64,000 bases of DNA, from assembly GCF_022790535.1 (NCBI RefSeq), contig NZ_LOHG01000012.1, forward strand, positions 48,627 to 112,626, written 5' to 3'. Below are positions 8,745-18,141 of this stretch, one piece after another. Position 1 is the stretch's first letter, and each line of letters begins with the position of its first letter. The notes under the pieces are model-generated. The model did no database searches. It had not been told where the DNA came from and saw only the letters and a program-made list of their open reading frames with translations. Source of the stretch: Pseudomonas maioricensis. Lineage in GTDB: Bacteria; Pseudomonadota; Gammaproteobacteria; Pseudomonadales; Pseudomonadaceae. The position numbers and the translations under genes are program-made.

Positions 8745-10103
8745 TTAAGCAGTAGCTTCAACGGCAGCCGACGAGGGTTTGTCGTGGGTGGTCTCGCGCA
8801 CGTAATACCGGTTCGGAATCCCCCAGATAATCAACGCAGCGGCCAGGACGCAAACCGCGCACAGCACGTAGAGCGCAGGCGTCGCCGCACCAGTCAGGTC
8901 CTTGACCCGGCCGACCATGAACGGCGCGATGATCCCGCCCAACTGGCCGATGGAGTTGATCAGCGCGATACCCGCTGCTGCCGCCAGACCACTGAGGAAA
9001 CGCGGCGGAATGGTCCAGAAAATCGGCATCCAGGCAATGATGCCCGTCATGATCATGGTCATGCCGACCATCAACGGCAGCAATTGCCCTGGAAGCAACG
9101 CGCAGACCAGATAGCCCGCCGCCGTCAGTAATGCGCAAGCTGCCATGTGCCAACGGCGTTCACCGTGTCGATCAGAGCTGGCACCGATCAGCAGGTTGCC
9201 AACCACTGCGCCCACATAGGGAATCACCGTTAGCCAGCCAATGGTCATAGTGTCGGCAACGCCTGCGCTTTTGATCAGTTGCGGCATCCAGAACAGCAGG
9301 CCCGTCAGTGCCATGACCAGACACAGGTAAATCACCGACATCACGTAGGTGGTCGGGTGTTTCCAGATGTCCTTGAAGCTTTGCGGCGTCTCGGGCTGGA
9401 CTTCCCGGGCCATGCGCGCCAGAACGACTTTTTTCTCGGCGTCGTTCAGCCATTTGGCATCTTCAATGCGGTCGCAGACAAACCAGAACACTACGATGCC
9501 GAGCAATACCGACGGCAGGCCTTCCAGCAGGAACAGCCAGCGCCAGCCCGGCATGCCCAGCACACCGTCGAAGTGGTTGAGGATCAGCCCGGCAATCGGC
9601 CCGCCGACGATACCGCACAGGCAGATGGAACTCTTGAAGTAGGAATTGACCCGCGCGCGGCGGTTACTCGGGTACCACTGGGTGAAGAAGTACAGCACGC
9701 CAGGCACAAAGCCCGCCTCCATCACACCAATCAGAAAACGCAGGGTGTAAAACCAGAACTCGGTCTGCACGAACATCATGCACGCGGAAGTGATGCCCCA
9801 CGTAACCATGATCCGCGCAATCCATACCCGGGCGCCGATCTTGTGCAGGAGCATGTTGCTGGGGACTTCGAAAAGAAAGTAACCGACGAAAAACAGACTG
9901 GCACCAAGGCCATAGACTGTTTCGCTGAAACCCAGATCGCTCTGCATCTGCAGTTTGGCAAAGCTGATGTTGACGCGATCCAGATAGGCAAACAGGAAGC
10001 AGACAATGAACAGCGGGATGATCCGCCAGTTCACCTTGCGGTAGATCTTGTCCTCGAAAGCGTCCGCATCGAACGATTCGACTGGCGCAGTGTGGGTGGT
10101 CAT
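8745..10103 (-). CDS. MFS transporter, anion:cation symporter family
   Basis: A 452-residue, 12-segment permease of the ACS family. The motif LDRVNISFAKLQM follows the first membrane segment and DRHGERRWH lies in the middle loop. ACS members carry organic and sugar acids such as galactonate, glucarate and tartrate with protons. Next to the FAH-fold enzyme and opposite the aldonate dehydratase, it most likely imports the aldonic acid used by this locus. The start has a strong AAGGAGG 8-9 bases upstream. It is separated from the upstream gene by a chimeric REPIN. Confidence 0.88.
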   Translation of the reverse strand: MTTHTAPVESFDADAFEDKIYRKVNWRIIPLFIVCFLFAYLDRVNISFAKLQMQSDLGFSETVYGLGASLFFVGYFLFEVPSNMLLHKIGARVWIARIMVTWGITSACMMFVQTEFWFYTLRFLIGVMEAGFVPGVLYFFTQWYPSNRRARVNSYFKSSICLCGIVGGPIAGLILNHFDGVLGMPGWRWLFLLEGLPSVLLGIVVFWFVCDRIEDAKWLNDAEKKVVLARMAREVQPETPQSFKDIWKHPTTYVMSVIYLCLVMALTGLLFWMPQLIKSAGVADTMTIGWLTVIPYVGAVVGNLLIGASSDRHGERRWHMAACALLTAAGYLVCALLPGQLLPLMVGMTMIMTGIIAWMPIFWTIPPRFLSGLAAAAGIALINSIGQLGGIIAPFMVGRVKDLTGAATPALYVLCAVCVLAAALIIWGIPNRYYVRETTHDKPSSAAVEATA

Positions 10104-10169
10104 GTACGCACCTCCTTGTTGTTATTGGTGGGTGTCGAACTGAAATGCGATTTGATCCTGCCAAGCAAA

Positions 10170-10278
10170 CCCTGTGGGAGCGAGGCTTGGTCTGGGCGGT
10201 ATTCCGACGATAAACGATAACGCGGTGTATCTTCTAGACTCGTCTCATGTATCGCGAGCAAGCTCAGCTCCCACAGGG
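10170..10278. repeat. Chimeric REPIN
   Basis: The left arm (GAGGCTTGGTCTGGGCGG) is the type seen at 31602, but the right arm (ATCGCGAGCAAGCTCAGCTC) is close to the class B/C type. The two ends still pair through TGTGGGAG/CTCCCACA. The core between the arms matches those of the REPINs at 14719 and 31602. Confidence 0.75.
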
Positions 10279-10304
10279 TTAAATCGCATTCCTATGGATG
10301 ATCA

Positions 10305-11297
10305 TCACAACTGCCCAATCCCGCCCGGCAAAAACGCGGCTTCGGTCTTCTCGATCCCGTTCACCAGTGGTTTGCCAAACTCCGCCTGGCTGATCTGAAA
10401 CTGATCCCCCGGCTGGGTGCGCACGCCATCGGCAAAGGACAGGGTCGCGGTGCCGAAGAAATGCACATGCACGTCTCCCGGACGCAGGAACAGGCTGTAT
10501 TTGAAGTGATGGTATTCAAGGTTTTCCAGGCTGTGACACATGTTGGCTTCACCACTGAGGAATTCCTTCTCCCAGAGCACTTCACCGTCACGCAGCACCC
10601 GACTGGTCCCGGCCAGGTTCTGCGGCAGCTCGCCAATGCGCAGCTCGGGGCCAAAGGAACAGGCGCGCAACTTCGAGTGGGCTAGATAGAGGTAATTACG
10701 ACGTTCCATGACATGGTCGGAGTATTCATTGCCGATGGCGAAACCCAGCCGATACGGCTTACCGTCATTGCCGATCACATACAAACCGCTAAGCTCGGGT
10801 TCTTCGCCGCCGTCTTCGGCGAACGGCGGCAGTGAAAAAGCTTTGCCGGGGCGCACGACGATGCTGCCATCGCCTTTGTAAAACCATTCCGGCTGTACAC
10901 CCGCCTGCCCGGCTGCTGGTTTGCCCCCCTCCACGCCCCATTTGAAGATGCGCATGGTGTCAGTCATCGAAGCTTCATCGCCCGCCTGCTGGTGCATCTT
11001 GTCCCGTGCCGAGGCGCTGCCCAAGTGGGTCAGACCGGTACCGCTGACCAGCACGTGCGAAGGATCGGGATGGTCCAGCGGCGGCAGGATGCGCAGGTCC
11101 TGCAAGAGTTGCGCGTAATCATGGCTGTCGCCAAGGCCCTGTTTGTCGACTTGCTGCGCCAGACCGATCCCGGCGTCGATAGCGGATAACGCCAGATCAC
11201 GCACACTCTGCGCGCCCTGCACTTCACGGATCAGATCACCGTCGACCAGACCGACGCGGCGCTGGCCATTGCTGAGTTCGAATTGCACCAGGTTCAT
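10305..11297 (-). CDS. AraD1/GguC family FAH-fold enzyme, probable 2-keto-3-deoxy-aldonate dehydratase
   Basis: 330 residues matching the GguC/AraD1 branch of the fumarylacetoacetate hydrolase fold (GTGLTHLGSASARDKMH near residue 87; VIGNDGKPYRLGFAIGNEYSDH; LYLAHSKLRACSFGPEL). FAH-fold dehydratases such as XylX and AraD1 convert 2-keto-3-deoxy-pentonates to 2-oxoglutarate semialdehyde. That reaction directly follows the IlvD-type dehydratase encoded opposite, which is the main support for the function. The start has AAGGAG spaced 5 bases. It lies between two permeases, all transcribed leftward. Confidence 0.8.
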   Translation of the reverse strand: MNLVQFELSNGQRRVGLVDGDLIREVQGAQSVRDLALSAIDAGIGLAQQVDKQGLGDSHDYAQLLQDLRILPPLDHPDPSHVLVSGTGLTHLGSASARDKMHQQAGDEASMTDTMRIFKWGVEGGKPAAGQAGVQPEWFYKGDGSIVVRPGKAFSLPPFAEDGGEEPELSGLYVIGNDGKPYRLGFAIGNEYSDHVMERRNYLYLAHSKLRACSFGPELRIGELPQNLAGTSRVLRDGEVLWEKEFLSGEANMCHSLENLEYHHFKYSLFLRPGDVHVHFFGTATLSFADGVRTQPGDQFQISQAEFGKPLVNGIEKTEAAFLPGGIGQL

Positions 11298-11326
11298 GGG
11301 TTTCTCCTTTTCAGATCGTTCACTTA

Positions 11327-11403
11327 CCTGTAGGAGCTGCCGAAGGCTGCGATATCGGTCTCATGATCGAACGCCTTCGCAGCCTTCGGCAGCTCCTACA
11401 GGG
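11327..11403. repeat. REPIN, class A
   Basis: Class A inverted pair with a short loop, between the AraD1-like gene and the second MFS gene. Confidence 0.9.
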
Positions 11404-11412
11404 TCAAGTTAT

Positions 11413-12732
11413 TCACACATGACGGCTGCGGGCACTGGCGGCGAAATCGCTGGCGGGCAGCACATGCTTGCGCTCCAGCAAGTGGTAAACCACGCCGGTC
11501 AACACCAGCCCGAAAACCATCACACCGGACAGGAAGTACAGACCCGAAGCCAGATTGCCGGTGTATTCCTTGAGCGCGCCGATCACGAACGGACCGATGT
11601 AGCCACCCAGATTGCCCACCGAGTTGATCAGGGCTATCCCCGCCGCAGCACTGGCACCCGCAAAGAAGCGGCCCGGCAAGGTCCAGAACACCGCGGTGCA
11701 GGAGAACAACGCAAACGCCACCAGGCACAACGCCGCCAGTTGCGCGACAGGCAAGGTCAGCCAGGCACTGAGGAACAGCCCCATCGCACCCAGCACATAA
11801 AGGACGGCAAGGTGCCCGTACCGGTCGTTAAGACGGTCGGAACTGCGCGGGATGATCAGCAAGCCGATGATGCCGAAGATATAAGGCACCGAGGACACAA
11901 AGCCGGTGACCAGATCAGTACCGCCAAACTGTTTGATCAGCGTCGGCAGCCACAGGCCCAGACCATAAATGCTCAGCGTCACAGGTAGGTAGAACAGCGC
12001 CAGCAGCAGGACGCGTTTGTCCTTCAGGGCGTGCAACGGATTGCCGTGACGCGTCTGACCGTACTCCTCCAGATCCTTTTTCAACTCGCCGGTGAGCCAG
12101 TCCTTCTCGGTCTGGTCCATCCATTTGACTTGTTGCGGGCCGTCCGGCAACCAGCGCAGAACCGGCCACGTCAGCAGGATGGCCGGGGTGCCGATGACGA
12201 TAAACAGCCATTGCCAGCCATGCAGACCGAGCACGCCGTCCATGCCGAGCAAACCACCGGACACAGGACCGGTGATCATCATCGCAATCGGTTGGGAGAG
12301 GATAAACAGCCCGAGAATCTTGCCGCGATGGCGAACCGGGAACCACTGCGTGATGTAGTACAGCACGCCCGGAAAGAAGCCCGCCTCCGCCGCACCCAGC
12401 AGAAAGCGCATCACATAGAAGCTGTGCGGCCCCTGCACGAAGGCCATGCCGATGGTGATCGCGCCCCACGTGATCATGATCCGCGCGAACCAGCGACGGG
12501 CACCGAAGCGTTCAAGCATCAGGTTGCTGGGGATTTCGAACAGGAAGTAGCCGATGAAAAACAGCCCGGCACCCAGCCCGTAGGCCGCATCGCCGATACC
12601 GATGTCCGCGCCCATGTGCAACTTGGCGAAGCCCACGGCGGAGCGGTCCACATAAGCGATCAGGTAAAGCAGGATCAGGAAGGGAATCAGTTTCAGGGTG
12701 ATGCGGCGAATAAGCCTGAGTTCCTGGCTCAT
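11413..12732 (-). CDS. MFS transporter, anion:cation symporter family
   Basis: A 439-residue, 12-segment ACS-family permease with the first-loop motif DRSAVGFAKLHM and a family-typical ending. It is the first gene transcribed leftward from the divergent promoter shared with the dehydratase gene. I use ATG 12732, which has GGAG 10 bases upstream, not the TTG six codons earlier. Two paralogous permeases in one locus suggest two related substrates, or uptake and export; the sequence does not decide. Confidence 0.87.
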   Translation of the reverse strand: MSQELRLIRRITLKLIPFLILLYLIAYVDRSAVGFAKLHMGADIGIGDAAYGLGAGLFFIGYFLFEIPSNLMLERFGARRWFARIMITWGAITIGMAFVQGPHSFYVMRFLLGAAEAGFFPGVLYYITQWFPVRHRGKILGLFILSQPIAMMITGPVSGGLLGMDGVLGLHGWQWLFIVIGTPAILLTWPVLRWLPDGPQQVKWMDQTEKDWLTGELKKDLEEYGQTRHGNPLHALKDKRVLLLALFYLPVTLSIYGLGLWLPTLIKQFGGTDLVTGFVSSVPYIFGIIGLLIIPRSSDRLNDRYGHLAVLYVLGAMGLFLSAWLTLPVAQLAALCLVAFALFSCTAVFWTLPGRFFAGASAAAGIALINSVGNLGGYIGPFVIGALKEYTGNLASGLYFLSGVMVFGLVLTGVVYHLLERKHVLPASDFAASARSRHV

Positions 12733-12834
12733 GTGTGCGATCTCCAATTGTTCTTGTTATGAAGTGGAGATCGCCTCTGGCCTGAAGCATTTGCATGCTG
12801 CCGCCACGGTCGTCCCTCACTGAAAATCGACTAT

Positions 12835-12847
12835 ATAGTAATACTAT
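12835..12847. promoter_or_regulatory. FadR/GntR-type operator in the divergent promoter
   Basis: ATAGTAATACTAT is a perfect palindrome around a central A and contains TAGTAATACTA, an exact fit to the FadR-subfamily consensus TNGTNNNACNA. It lies between the leftward permease (start 12732) and the rightward dehydratase (start 12936). The probable binder is the FadR-type regulator encoded at 14901. Confidence 0.7.
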
Positions 12848-12935
12848 TTAGCGAACAACTCTTCCAATGAGCCGAATTTACGCTTAACTTAACCAGCATA
12901 AAAGCCATTAAGTCTTACAATAAGAGAGCCTGATC

Positions 12936-14681
12936 ATGTCTGATTCCGATAAAAAGCCCCTGCGTTCTGCCCAATGGTTTGGTACTGCCGACAAAAACGG
13001 CTTCATGTACCGCAGCTGGATGAAGAATCAGGGCATCGCCGATCACCAGTTTCAGGGCAAGCCCATCATCGGCATCTGCAACACCTGGTCGGAGCTGACC
13101 CCCTGCAACGCCCACTTCAGACAGATTGCCGAACACGTCAAACGTGGTGTGATCGAAGCCGGCGGCTGGCCGGTGGAATTCCCGGTGTTCTCCAACGGCG
13201 AATCCAACCTGCGCCCCACCGCGATGTTCACCCGCAACCTGACCAGCATGGATGTCGAAGAAGCGATTCGCGGCAACCCCATCGACGGCGTGGTGCTGCT
13301 CACCGGCTGTGACAAAACCACCCCCGCTCTGCTGATGGGCGCGGCCAGCTGCGACGTGCCCGCGATCGTCGTGACCGGCGGGCCGATGCTCAATGGCAAG
13401 CACAAAGGCAAGGACATCGGTTCCGGCACCGTGGTCTGGCAGATGCATGAGGCGTATAAAGGCGGGCAAATCACCCTCGACGACTTCCTCGCGGCAGAAG
13501 GCGGCATGTCGCGCTCGGCGGGTACCTGCAACACCATGGGTACTGCATCGACCATGGCCTGTATGGCCGAAGCCCTCGGTACTTCCCTGCCCCACAACGC
13601 GGCGATTCCGGCCGTGGATTCCCGGCGTTACGTGTTGGCGCATATGTCCGGGATGCGCGCTGTAGAGATGGTCAAAGAAGACTTGCGTCTGTCGAAGATT
13701 CTCACTAAGGCCGCGTTCGAAAACGCCATTCGGGTCAACGCGGCCATCGGCGGCTCGACCAACGCCGTCATCCATTTGAAAGCCATCGCCGGGCGCATCG
13801 GCGTGGATCTGGAACTGGACGACTGGACCCGTATCGGCCGTGGCATGCCAACTATCGTCGACCTGCAACCGTCCGGGCGCTTCCTGATGGAAGAGTTCTA
13901 CTATTCGGGCGGCCTGCCCGCCGTATTGCGACGCATGGACGAGGCCAGCCTGCTGCCTAATCCGGACGCCTTGACCGTCAACGGTAAATCTATTCGCGAG
14001 AATACTCAGAACGCGCCGATCTATGGCGAAGATGAAGTGATCCGCGCACTGGACAACCCGATCCGCGCTGACGGCGGCATTTGTGTGCTGCGCGGCAACC
14101 TGGCGCCGCTAGGTGCAGTGCTCAAGCCTTCGGCTGCTACCGCCTCATTGATGCAACACCGTGGCCGCGCAGTGGTGTTCGAGAACTTCGACATGTACAA
14201 GGCGCGGATCAACGATCCGGATCTGGACATTGATGCCAACTCGATCATGGTCATGAAAAACTGCGGCCCCAAGGGTTATCCGGGCATGGCCGAAGTCGGC
14301 AACATGGGCCTGCCAGCCAAACTGCTCGCCCAGGGAGTAACTGACATGGTGCGCATTTCCGATGCCCGCATGAGCGGCACGGCTTACGGCACGGTGGTTT
14401 TACACGTGGCCCCCGAAGCGGCTGCGGGTGGCCCATTGGCGGTGGTGCAGGAAGGCGACTGGATCGAACTTGATTGTGCCAGCGGCCGTCTGCATCTGGA
14501 CATTCCCGACGCCGAACTCGCCGCCCGACTGGCCGACTGGCAGCCGCCGCAACAGCAACAACTGTTGGTGGGTGGCTATCGCGAGCTGTATGTGAAGCAT
14601 GTGCTGCAGGCTGATCAGGGCTGCGACTTCGACTTCCTGGTGGGCATGCGCGGGGCGGAAGTGCCAAGGCATTCGCATTGA
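12936..14681 (+). CDS. IlvD/Edd family aldonate dehydratase, probable L-arabinonate dehydratase
   Basis: 581 residues, the size of the sugar-acid branch of the IlvD/Edd family (about 580). Cys57, Cys125 and Cys198 sit in NTWSELTPCN, LLTGCDKTTP and SAGTCNTMG and correspond to the [2Fe-2S] ligands of the characterised Rhizobium L-arabinonate dehydratase. C-terminal motifs MVMKNCGPKGYPGMAE and ISDARMSGTAYG are also present. It removes water from an aldonic acid to give a 2-keto-3-deoxy acid. L-arabinonate is the best guess; D-xylonate, D-fuconate or D-galactonate are alternatives. The AraD1-type gene opposite would do the second dehydration. Confidence 0.88.
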   Translation: MSDSDKKPLRSAQWFGTADKNGFMYRSWMKNQGIADHQFQGKPIIGICNTWSELTPCNAHFRQIAEHVKRGVIEAGGWPVEFPVFSNGESNLRPTAMFTRNLTSMDVEEAIRGNPIDGVVLLTGCDKTTPALLMGAASCDVPAIVVTGGPMLNGKHKGKDIGSGTVVWQMHEAYKGGQITLDDFLAAEGGMSRSAGTCNTMGTASTMACMAEALGTSLPHNAAIPAVDSRRYVLAHMSGMRAVEMVKEDLRLSKILTKAAFENAIRVNAAIGGSTNAVIHLKAIAGRIGVDLELDDWTRIGRGMPTIVDLQPSGRFLMEEFYYSGGLPAVLRRMDEASLLPNPDALTVNGKSIRENTQNAPIYGEDEVIRALDNPIRADGGICVLRGNLAPLGAVLKPSAATASLMQHRGRAVVFENFDMYKARINDPDLDIDANSIMVMKNCGPKGYPGMAEVGNMGLPAKLLAQGVTDMVRISDARMSGTAYGTVVLHVAPEAAAGGPLAVVQEGDWIELDCASGRLHLDIPDAELAARLADWQPPQQQQLLVGGYRELYVKHVLQADQGCDFDFLVGMRGAEVPRHSH

Positions 14682-14718
14682 TGGATCAAGCGCTGCTCTG
14701 ACAGGCGGCGCAACTCCT

Positions 14719-14807
14719 TGTGGGAGCAGAGCTTGCTCGCGATATATGAGACGCGGCTAGAAGGCACACCGCGTTAGCGTTTATCGCGAGCAAGCTCTGC
14801 TCCCACA
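14719..14807. repeat. REPIN, class B/C variant
   Basis: Inverted pair with arms GAGCAGAGCTTGCTCGCGAT. The core (ATATGAGACGCGGCTAG and onward) is shared, in the opposite direction, with the elements at 10170 and 31602. Confidence 0.85.
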
Positions 14808-14900
14808 GGTTCTGCGCTGACCCAGTGGTGCAGTCTCCCACGGCCCAGCGCCGATGCTATGATGCCCCGCACTCATCGCTCAGGATCGACTTGCGTCCCC

Positions 14901-15623
14901 ATGGATTACCGAAAGCCTTCCGACCGCAAAAGCATGCACGCCCGCATTGTCCAGGAGCTGGGCATGCAGATCGTTTCCGGACGTTTCAAACCGGATGAAA
15001 AGTTGCCTGCTGAAGCCCTGCTATGTGAGGAATACGCTGTCAGTCGACCAGTGTTGCGCGAAGCAACCCGGGTGCTGGTGGCCAAAGGTCTCGTTTACTC
15101 GCGCCCGCGGGTCGGCACTGTGGTCAAAGCCCGTCGTGAATGGCATTTGCTCGATCCGGATGTGTTGCACTGGATCATGCAGTGCACGCCACAAAATGAA
15201 TTCTTCAATTTGTTGACCAGCGTCCGCGCCGTCATCGAACCCGCCGTCGCAGCCCTGGCCGCGCAACATGCTACCGACGAGGAGATCGCATCAATCGGCG
15301 AGGCTTACCAGCGGATGGAAGCTGCGCCAACACCGGAAGCGTTGCTGCAGCCTGACCTGGACTTCCACAGCAGGATTGCCGACGCGACTCACAACGATCT
15401 GCTCGCGCACCTGTGCAACATGCTCTCGCTGGCCTTGCGTGAAGCCCTTAAGCACTCAAATCAGCGCCCTAACCTGCATGAGCTGGCGTTGCCGCGTCAC
15501 AAGGCAATCCTTACCGCCATCGAAAACCGCGACGCCCTCGGCGCCCGGCATGCAACATTGGTGCAGCTGGACGATGCAAGGAATGCGTTGAGTGTGGTGT
15601 TGGGGCGGGAGTTGGGGTTGTAA
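14901..15623 (+). CDS. FadR/GntR family transcriptional regulator
   Basis: 240 residues from ATG 14901. An N-terminal winged helix (residues about 10-75, with LPAEALLCEEYAVSRPVLREA as recognition region and GLVYSRPRVGTVV as wing) is joined to an all-helical FCD ligand domain with DLDFHSRIADATHN and HKAILTAIENRD, whose His and Asp residues bind a metal and an acid ligand in relatives. The open frame begins 14 codons earlier, but the later ATG fits the family start. It is likely to control the aldonate locus just upstream through the operator at 12835-12847. The ligand is probably an aldonate or its keto-deoxy product. Confidence 0.85.
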   Translation: MDYRKPSDRKSMHARIVQELGMQIVSGRFKPDEKLPAEALLCEEYAVSRPVLREATRVLVAKGLVYSRPRVGTVVKARREWHLLDPDVLHWIMQCTPQNEFFNLLTSVRAVIEPAVAALAAQHATDEEIASIGEAYQRMEAAPTPEALLQPDLDFHSRIADATHNDLLAHLCNMLSLALREALKHSNQRPNLHELALPRHKAILTAIENRDALGARHATLVQLDDARNALSVVLGRELGL

Positions 15624-15643
15624 CCCTGTTGATCGCATTTACA

Positions 15644-15710
15644 TTGTGGGAGCCGGGCTTGCCCGCGATTGGGTTTACAACCTATCGCGGGCAAGCCTCG
15701 CTCCAACAAG
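15644..15710. repeat. REPIN, class C
   Basis: Short inverted pair with GAGCCGGGCTTGCCCGCG, placed between the convergent regulator and MMPL genes. Confidence 0.88.
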
Positions 15711-15720
15711 TACGGTTATT

Positions 15721-18114
15721 TCAATGTGAAAACAGTGAATTCCCCACCTTGCCCGCCATTTTCTCAGGCTTGATCAGGAACCGCGCCAACGCTGGCAGCA
15801 GCCACAACGCGCCGAACATGTTCCAGAGCAACATGAACGTCAGCATCAGGCCCATGTCAGCCTGGAACTTGATCGCCGAGAAGATCCAGGTGCATACGCC
15901 AATCGCCAGACACAGGCCGGTAAACAGTACGGCTTTGCCGGTGGACTTCAAGGTTTCGTAATACGCCTCCTGCAATGGCAGTCCTGCGCGCAGGAAGCTT
16001 TCCAGACGGCTATAGATGTAGATGCCGTAATCGACACCGATCCCCACGCCCAACGCCACCACCGGCAAGGTTGCGACCTTGACGCCGATGCCCATGAACG
16101 CCATGAGCGCGTTGCCTAGTACCGAGGTCAGCACCAGCGGCAAGACGATGCACAGTGTCGCCGCCCACGAGCGGAAGGTGATCATGCACATGGCCGCCAC
16201 GCAGATGTAGACCAGAATCAGGATGGTCAACTCGGAGCGTTTGATCACTTCATTTGTGGCCGCTTCAATACCCGCGTTACCCGCTGCCAGCATGAACTCC
16301 AGGCCTTCACGATTATTCTCCTTGGCGAACTCCTGCACAGCATGCACGGCGCGGTCCAGGGTTTCTGCCTTGTGGTCGTTGAGGAAGACCAGCAATGGCG
16401 CCAACGAACAATCGTTGTTGTACAGGCCGTCCGCCCGGGCAATGGAGCTGTTGAGCACGTCTTTGTTGCGAGACAGGGCTTCCCACTTGAGGTTGCCCTC
16501 GTTCATGCCCTTGATGACCTGCTTGGAGACTGTCACCAGAGAAATCGCCGACTGCACGCCCGGCGTGTTCTCCATCTTCCAGGTCAGTTCGTTGATGGCG
16601 GACATGGTCGGATACGCGGAGCAGCCTTCTGGCGGCGTCTTGACCATTACCACCAGCACATCAGAGCTGGTGGAGTAGTGGTTGATGATGAAACTGTTGT
16701 CCTGGTTGTAGCGTGAATCGGGACGTAATTCCGGTGCCCCCTGGTCGAGGTCGCCAATTTTCAGGTTCTGGCTGTACCAGAGGCCGCCACCGAAGGCGAT
16801 TAACGCCAGCACGATCGACACCGGAGCGACTTTGGCGCTGGCAAAACCGGAGAGCAGACGCCAGAACGGATGCTCGGACACCGCGTCCTTTTTGCTGCGG
16901 TTGATTGCCCTCTTGCTGATCCCCGCGTAGGAAATGGCCACGGGAAGCAGGATGAGGTTGGTGAAGACGATGACCGCAACACCAATCGACGCGCCAATCG
17001 CCAGCTCGCGAATAACGCCGATGTCGATGATCAGCAAAGTGATGAAACCCACCGCATCCGCCAGAATCGCGATCATGCCCGGCAGAAACAACTGGCGGAA
17101 CGTACGCCTCGCTGCAGTCAGGGCGTTATCGGCATCACTGGACTGCAAGGCAATACCGTTGATTTTCTGCACGCCGTGAGAAATGCCGATCGCAAAGATC
17201 AGGAACGGCACCAGCATGGAATACGGGTCCAGGCCGAAGCCCACAACGTGCATCAACCCCAATTGCCAGACCACCGCAATCAGGGTGGTGCTTAACACGG
17301 CAATGGTGCTGCGAATACACCGGGTAAACCAGATCAACAGCACGAGGGTAATGACGAAGGCCACACCAAAGAACAGCACCACCATCAACAGGCCATCGAT
17401 CAAGTCGCCGACTTTCTTGGCGAAACCGACGATATGGATCTTGATGTTGGGGTTCTGAGCTTCGTACTTGTCGCGAATTTTCTCTTCCAGTTGATGAGAA
17501 AACTGCTGGTAGTCCAGCTTGAGCAGCGTGCCCTGATCCGCCGGGTCCGGGTAGGACTCGAGCAGCGGAACATCAACGATGCTCGACTTGAAATCGTTGG
17601 CCACCAGCCGTCCGACCTGCCCGGACTTGAGTACGTTGTTACGCAACTGATCGAGACTGTCGTCGGAACCGTCATAGCTTTGCGGGATGACCTCACCACC
17701 GGCAAAACCTTCTTCCGTCACTTCGGTCCAGCGTACGCTAGGGCTCCACAGGGATTTCAGGCCAGAACGATCAACGCCGGATATGTAGAAAACCTCGTCA
17801 TTGATCTCCCGCAGGGTTTCCATGTACTGCTTGGAAAATATGTCGCCGTCCAGCGCTTCGACCGATATCCGCACCGTGTTACCCAGGTTGGCCAGATCGT
17901 TGCGGTGCTCCATCATTTTCTGGATGAAGGGGTGATCCAGCGGGATCATTTTTTCGAAGCTGGTGGAAGGCCGAACCAGCGTCGCCTGCCAGAACAGAAA
18001 GATGCTGACCAGCAGACAGATGACGATGACTGCCGGACGATTATTGAAAATCAGACGCTCAAGGAAGGTTTCCTTGCCGCTGCTGTGCTGCTGAGTGTCG
18101 TGCAGATTACTCAT
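15721..18114 (-). CDS. MMPL/RND superfamily transporter
   Basis: 797 residues with one N-terminal membrane helix (residues about 30-48), a large exported domain, a block of five or six helices from about 230, a second exported domain, and a final block ending with FLIKPEKMAGK. This two-fold RND layout and the size fit the MMPL subfamily, whose members move lipids and other hydrophobic molecules. It follows the YCF48 gene by 27 bases. In Pseudomonas these two are usually found with DUF1302 and DUF1329 proteins; those are absent here. Substrate unknown. Confidence 0.85.
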   Translation of the reverse strand: MSNLHDTQQHSSGKETFLERLIFNNRPAVIVICLLVSIFLFWQATLVRPSTSFEKMIPLDHPFIQKMMEHRNDLANLGNTVRISVEALDGDIFSKQYMETLREINDEVFYISGVDRSGLKSLWSPSVRWTEVTEEGFAGGEVIPQSYDGSDDSLDQLRNNVLKSGQVGRLVANDFKSSIVDVPLLESYPDPADQGTLLKLDYQQFSHQLEEKIRDKYEAQNPNIKIHIVGFAKKVGDLIDGLLMVVLFFGVAFVITLVLLIWFTRCIRSTIAVLSTTLIAVVWQLGLMHVVGFGLDPYSMLVPFLIFAIGISHGVQKINGIALQSSDADNALTAARRTFRQLFLPGMIAILADAVGFITLLIIDIGVIRELAIGASIGVAVIVFTNLILLPVAISYAGISKRAINRSKKDAVSEHPFWRLLSGFASAKVAPVSIVLALIAFGGGLWYSQNLKIGDLDQGAPELRPDSRYNQDNSFIINHYSTSSDVLVVMVKTPPEGCSAYPTMSAINELTWKMENTPGVQSAISLVTVSKQVIKGMNEGNLKWEALSRNKDVLNSSIARADGLYNNDCSLAPLLVFLNDHKAETLDRAVHAVQEFAKENNREGLEFMLAAGNAGIEAATNEVIKRSELTILILVYICVAAMCMITFRSWAATLCIVLPLVLTSVLGNALMAFMGIGVKVATLPVVALGVGIGVDYGIYIYSRLESFLRAGLPLQEAYYETLKSTGKAVLFTGLCLAIGVCTWIFSAIKFQADMGLMLTFMLLWNMFGALWLLPALARFLIKPEKMAGKVGNSLFSH

Positions 18115-18141
18115 GCCGAAATTTCCCCGCCCTGATCATTC

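Noticed and set aside
9279..10220. Long plus-strand frame opposite the MFS gene
   Set aside because: It is the antisense of a recognised permease, with a His/Gln/Arg-rich composition typical of shadow frames in GC-rich DNA.
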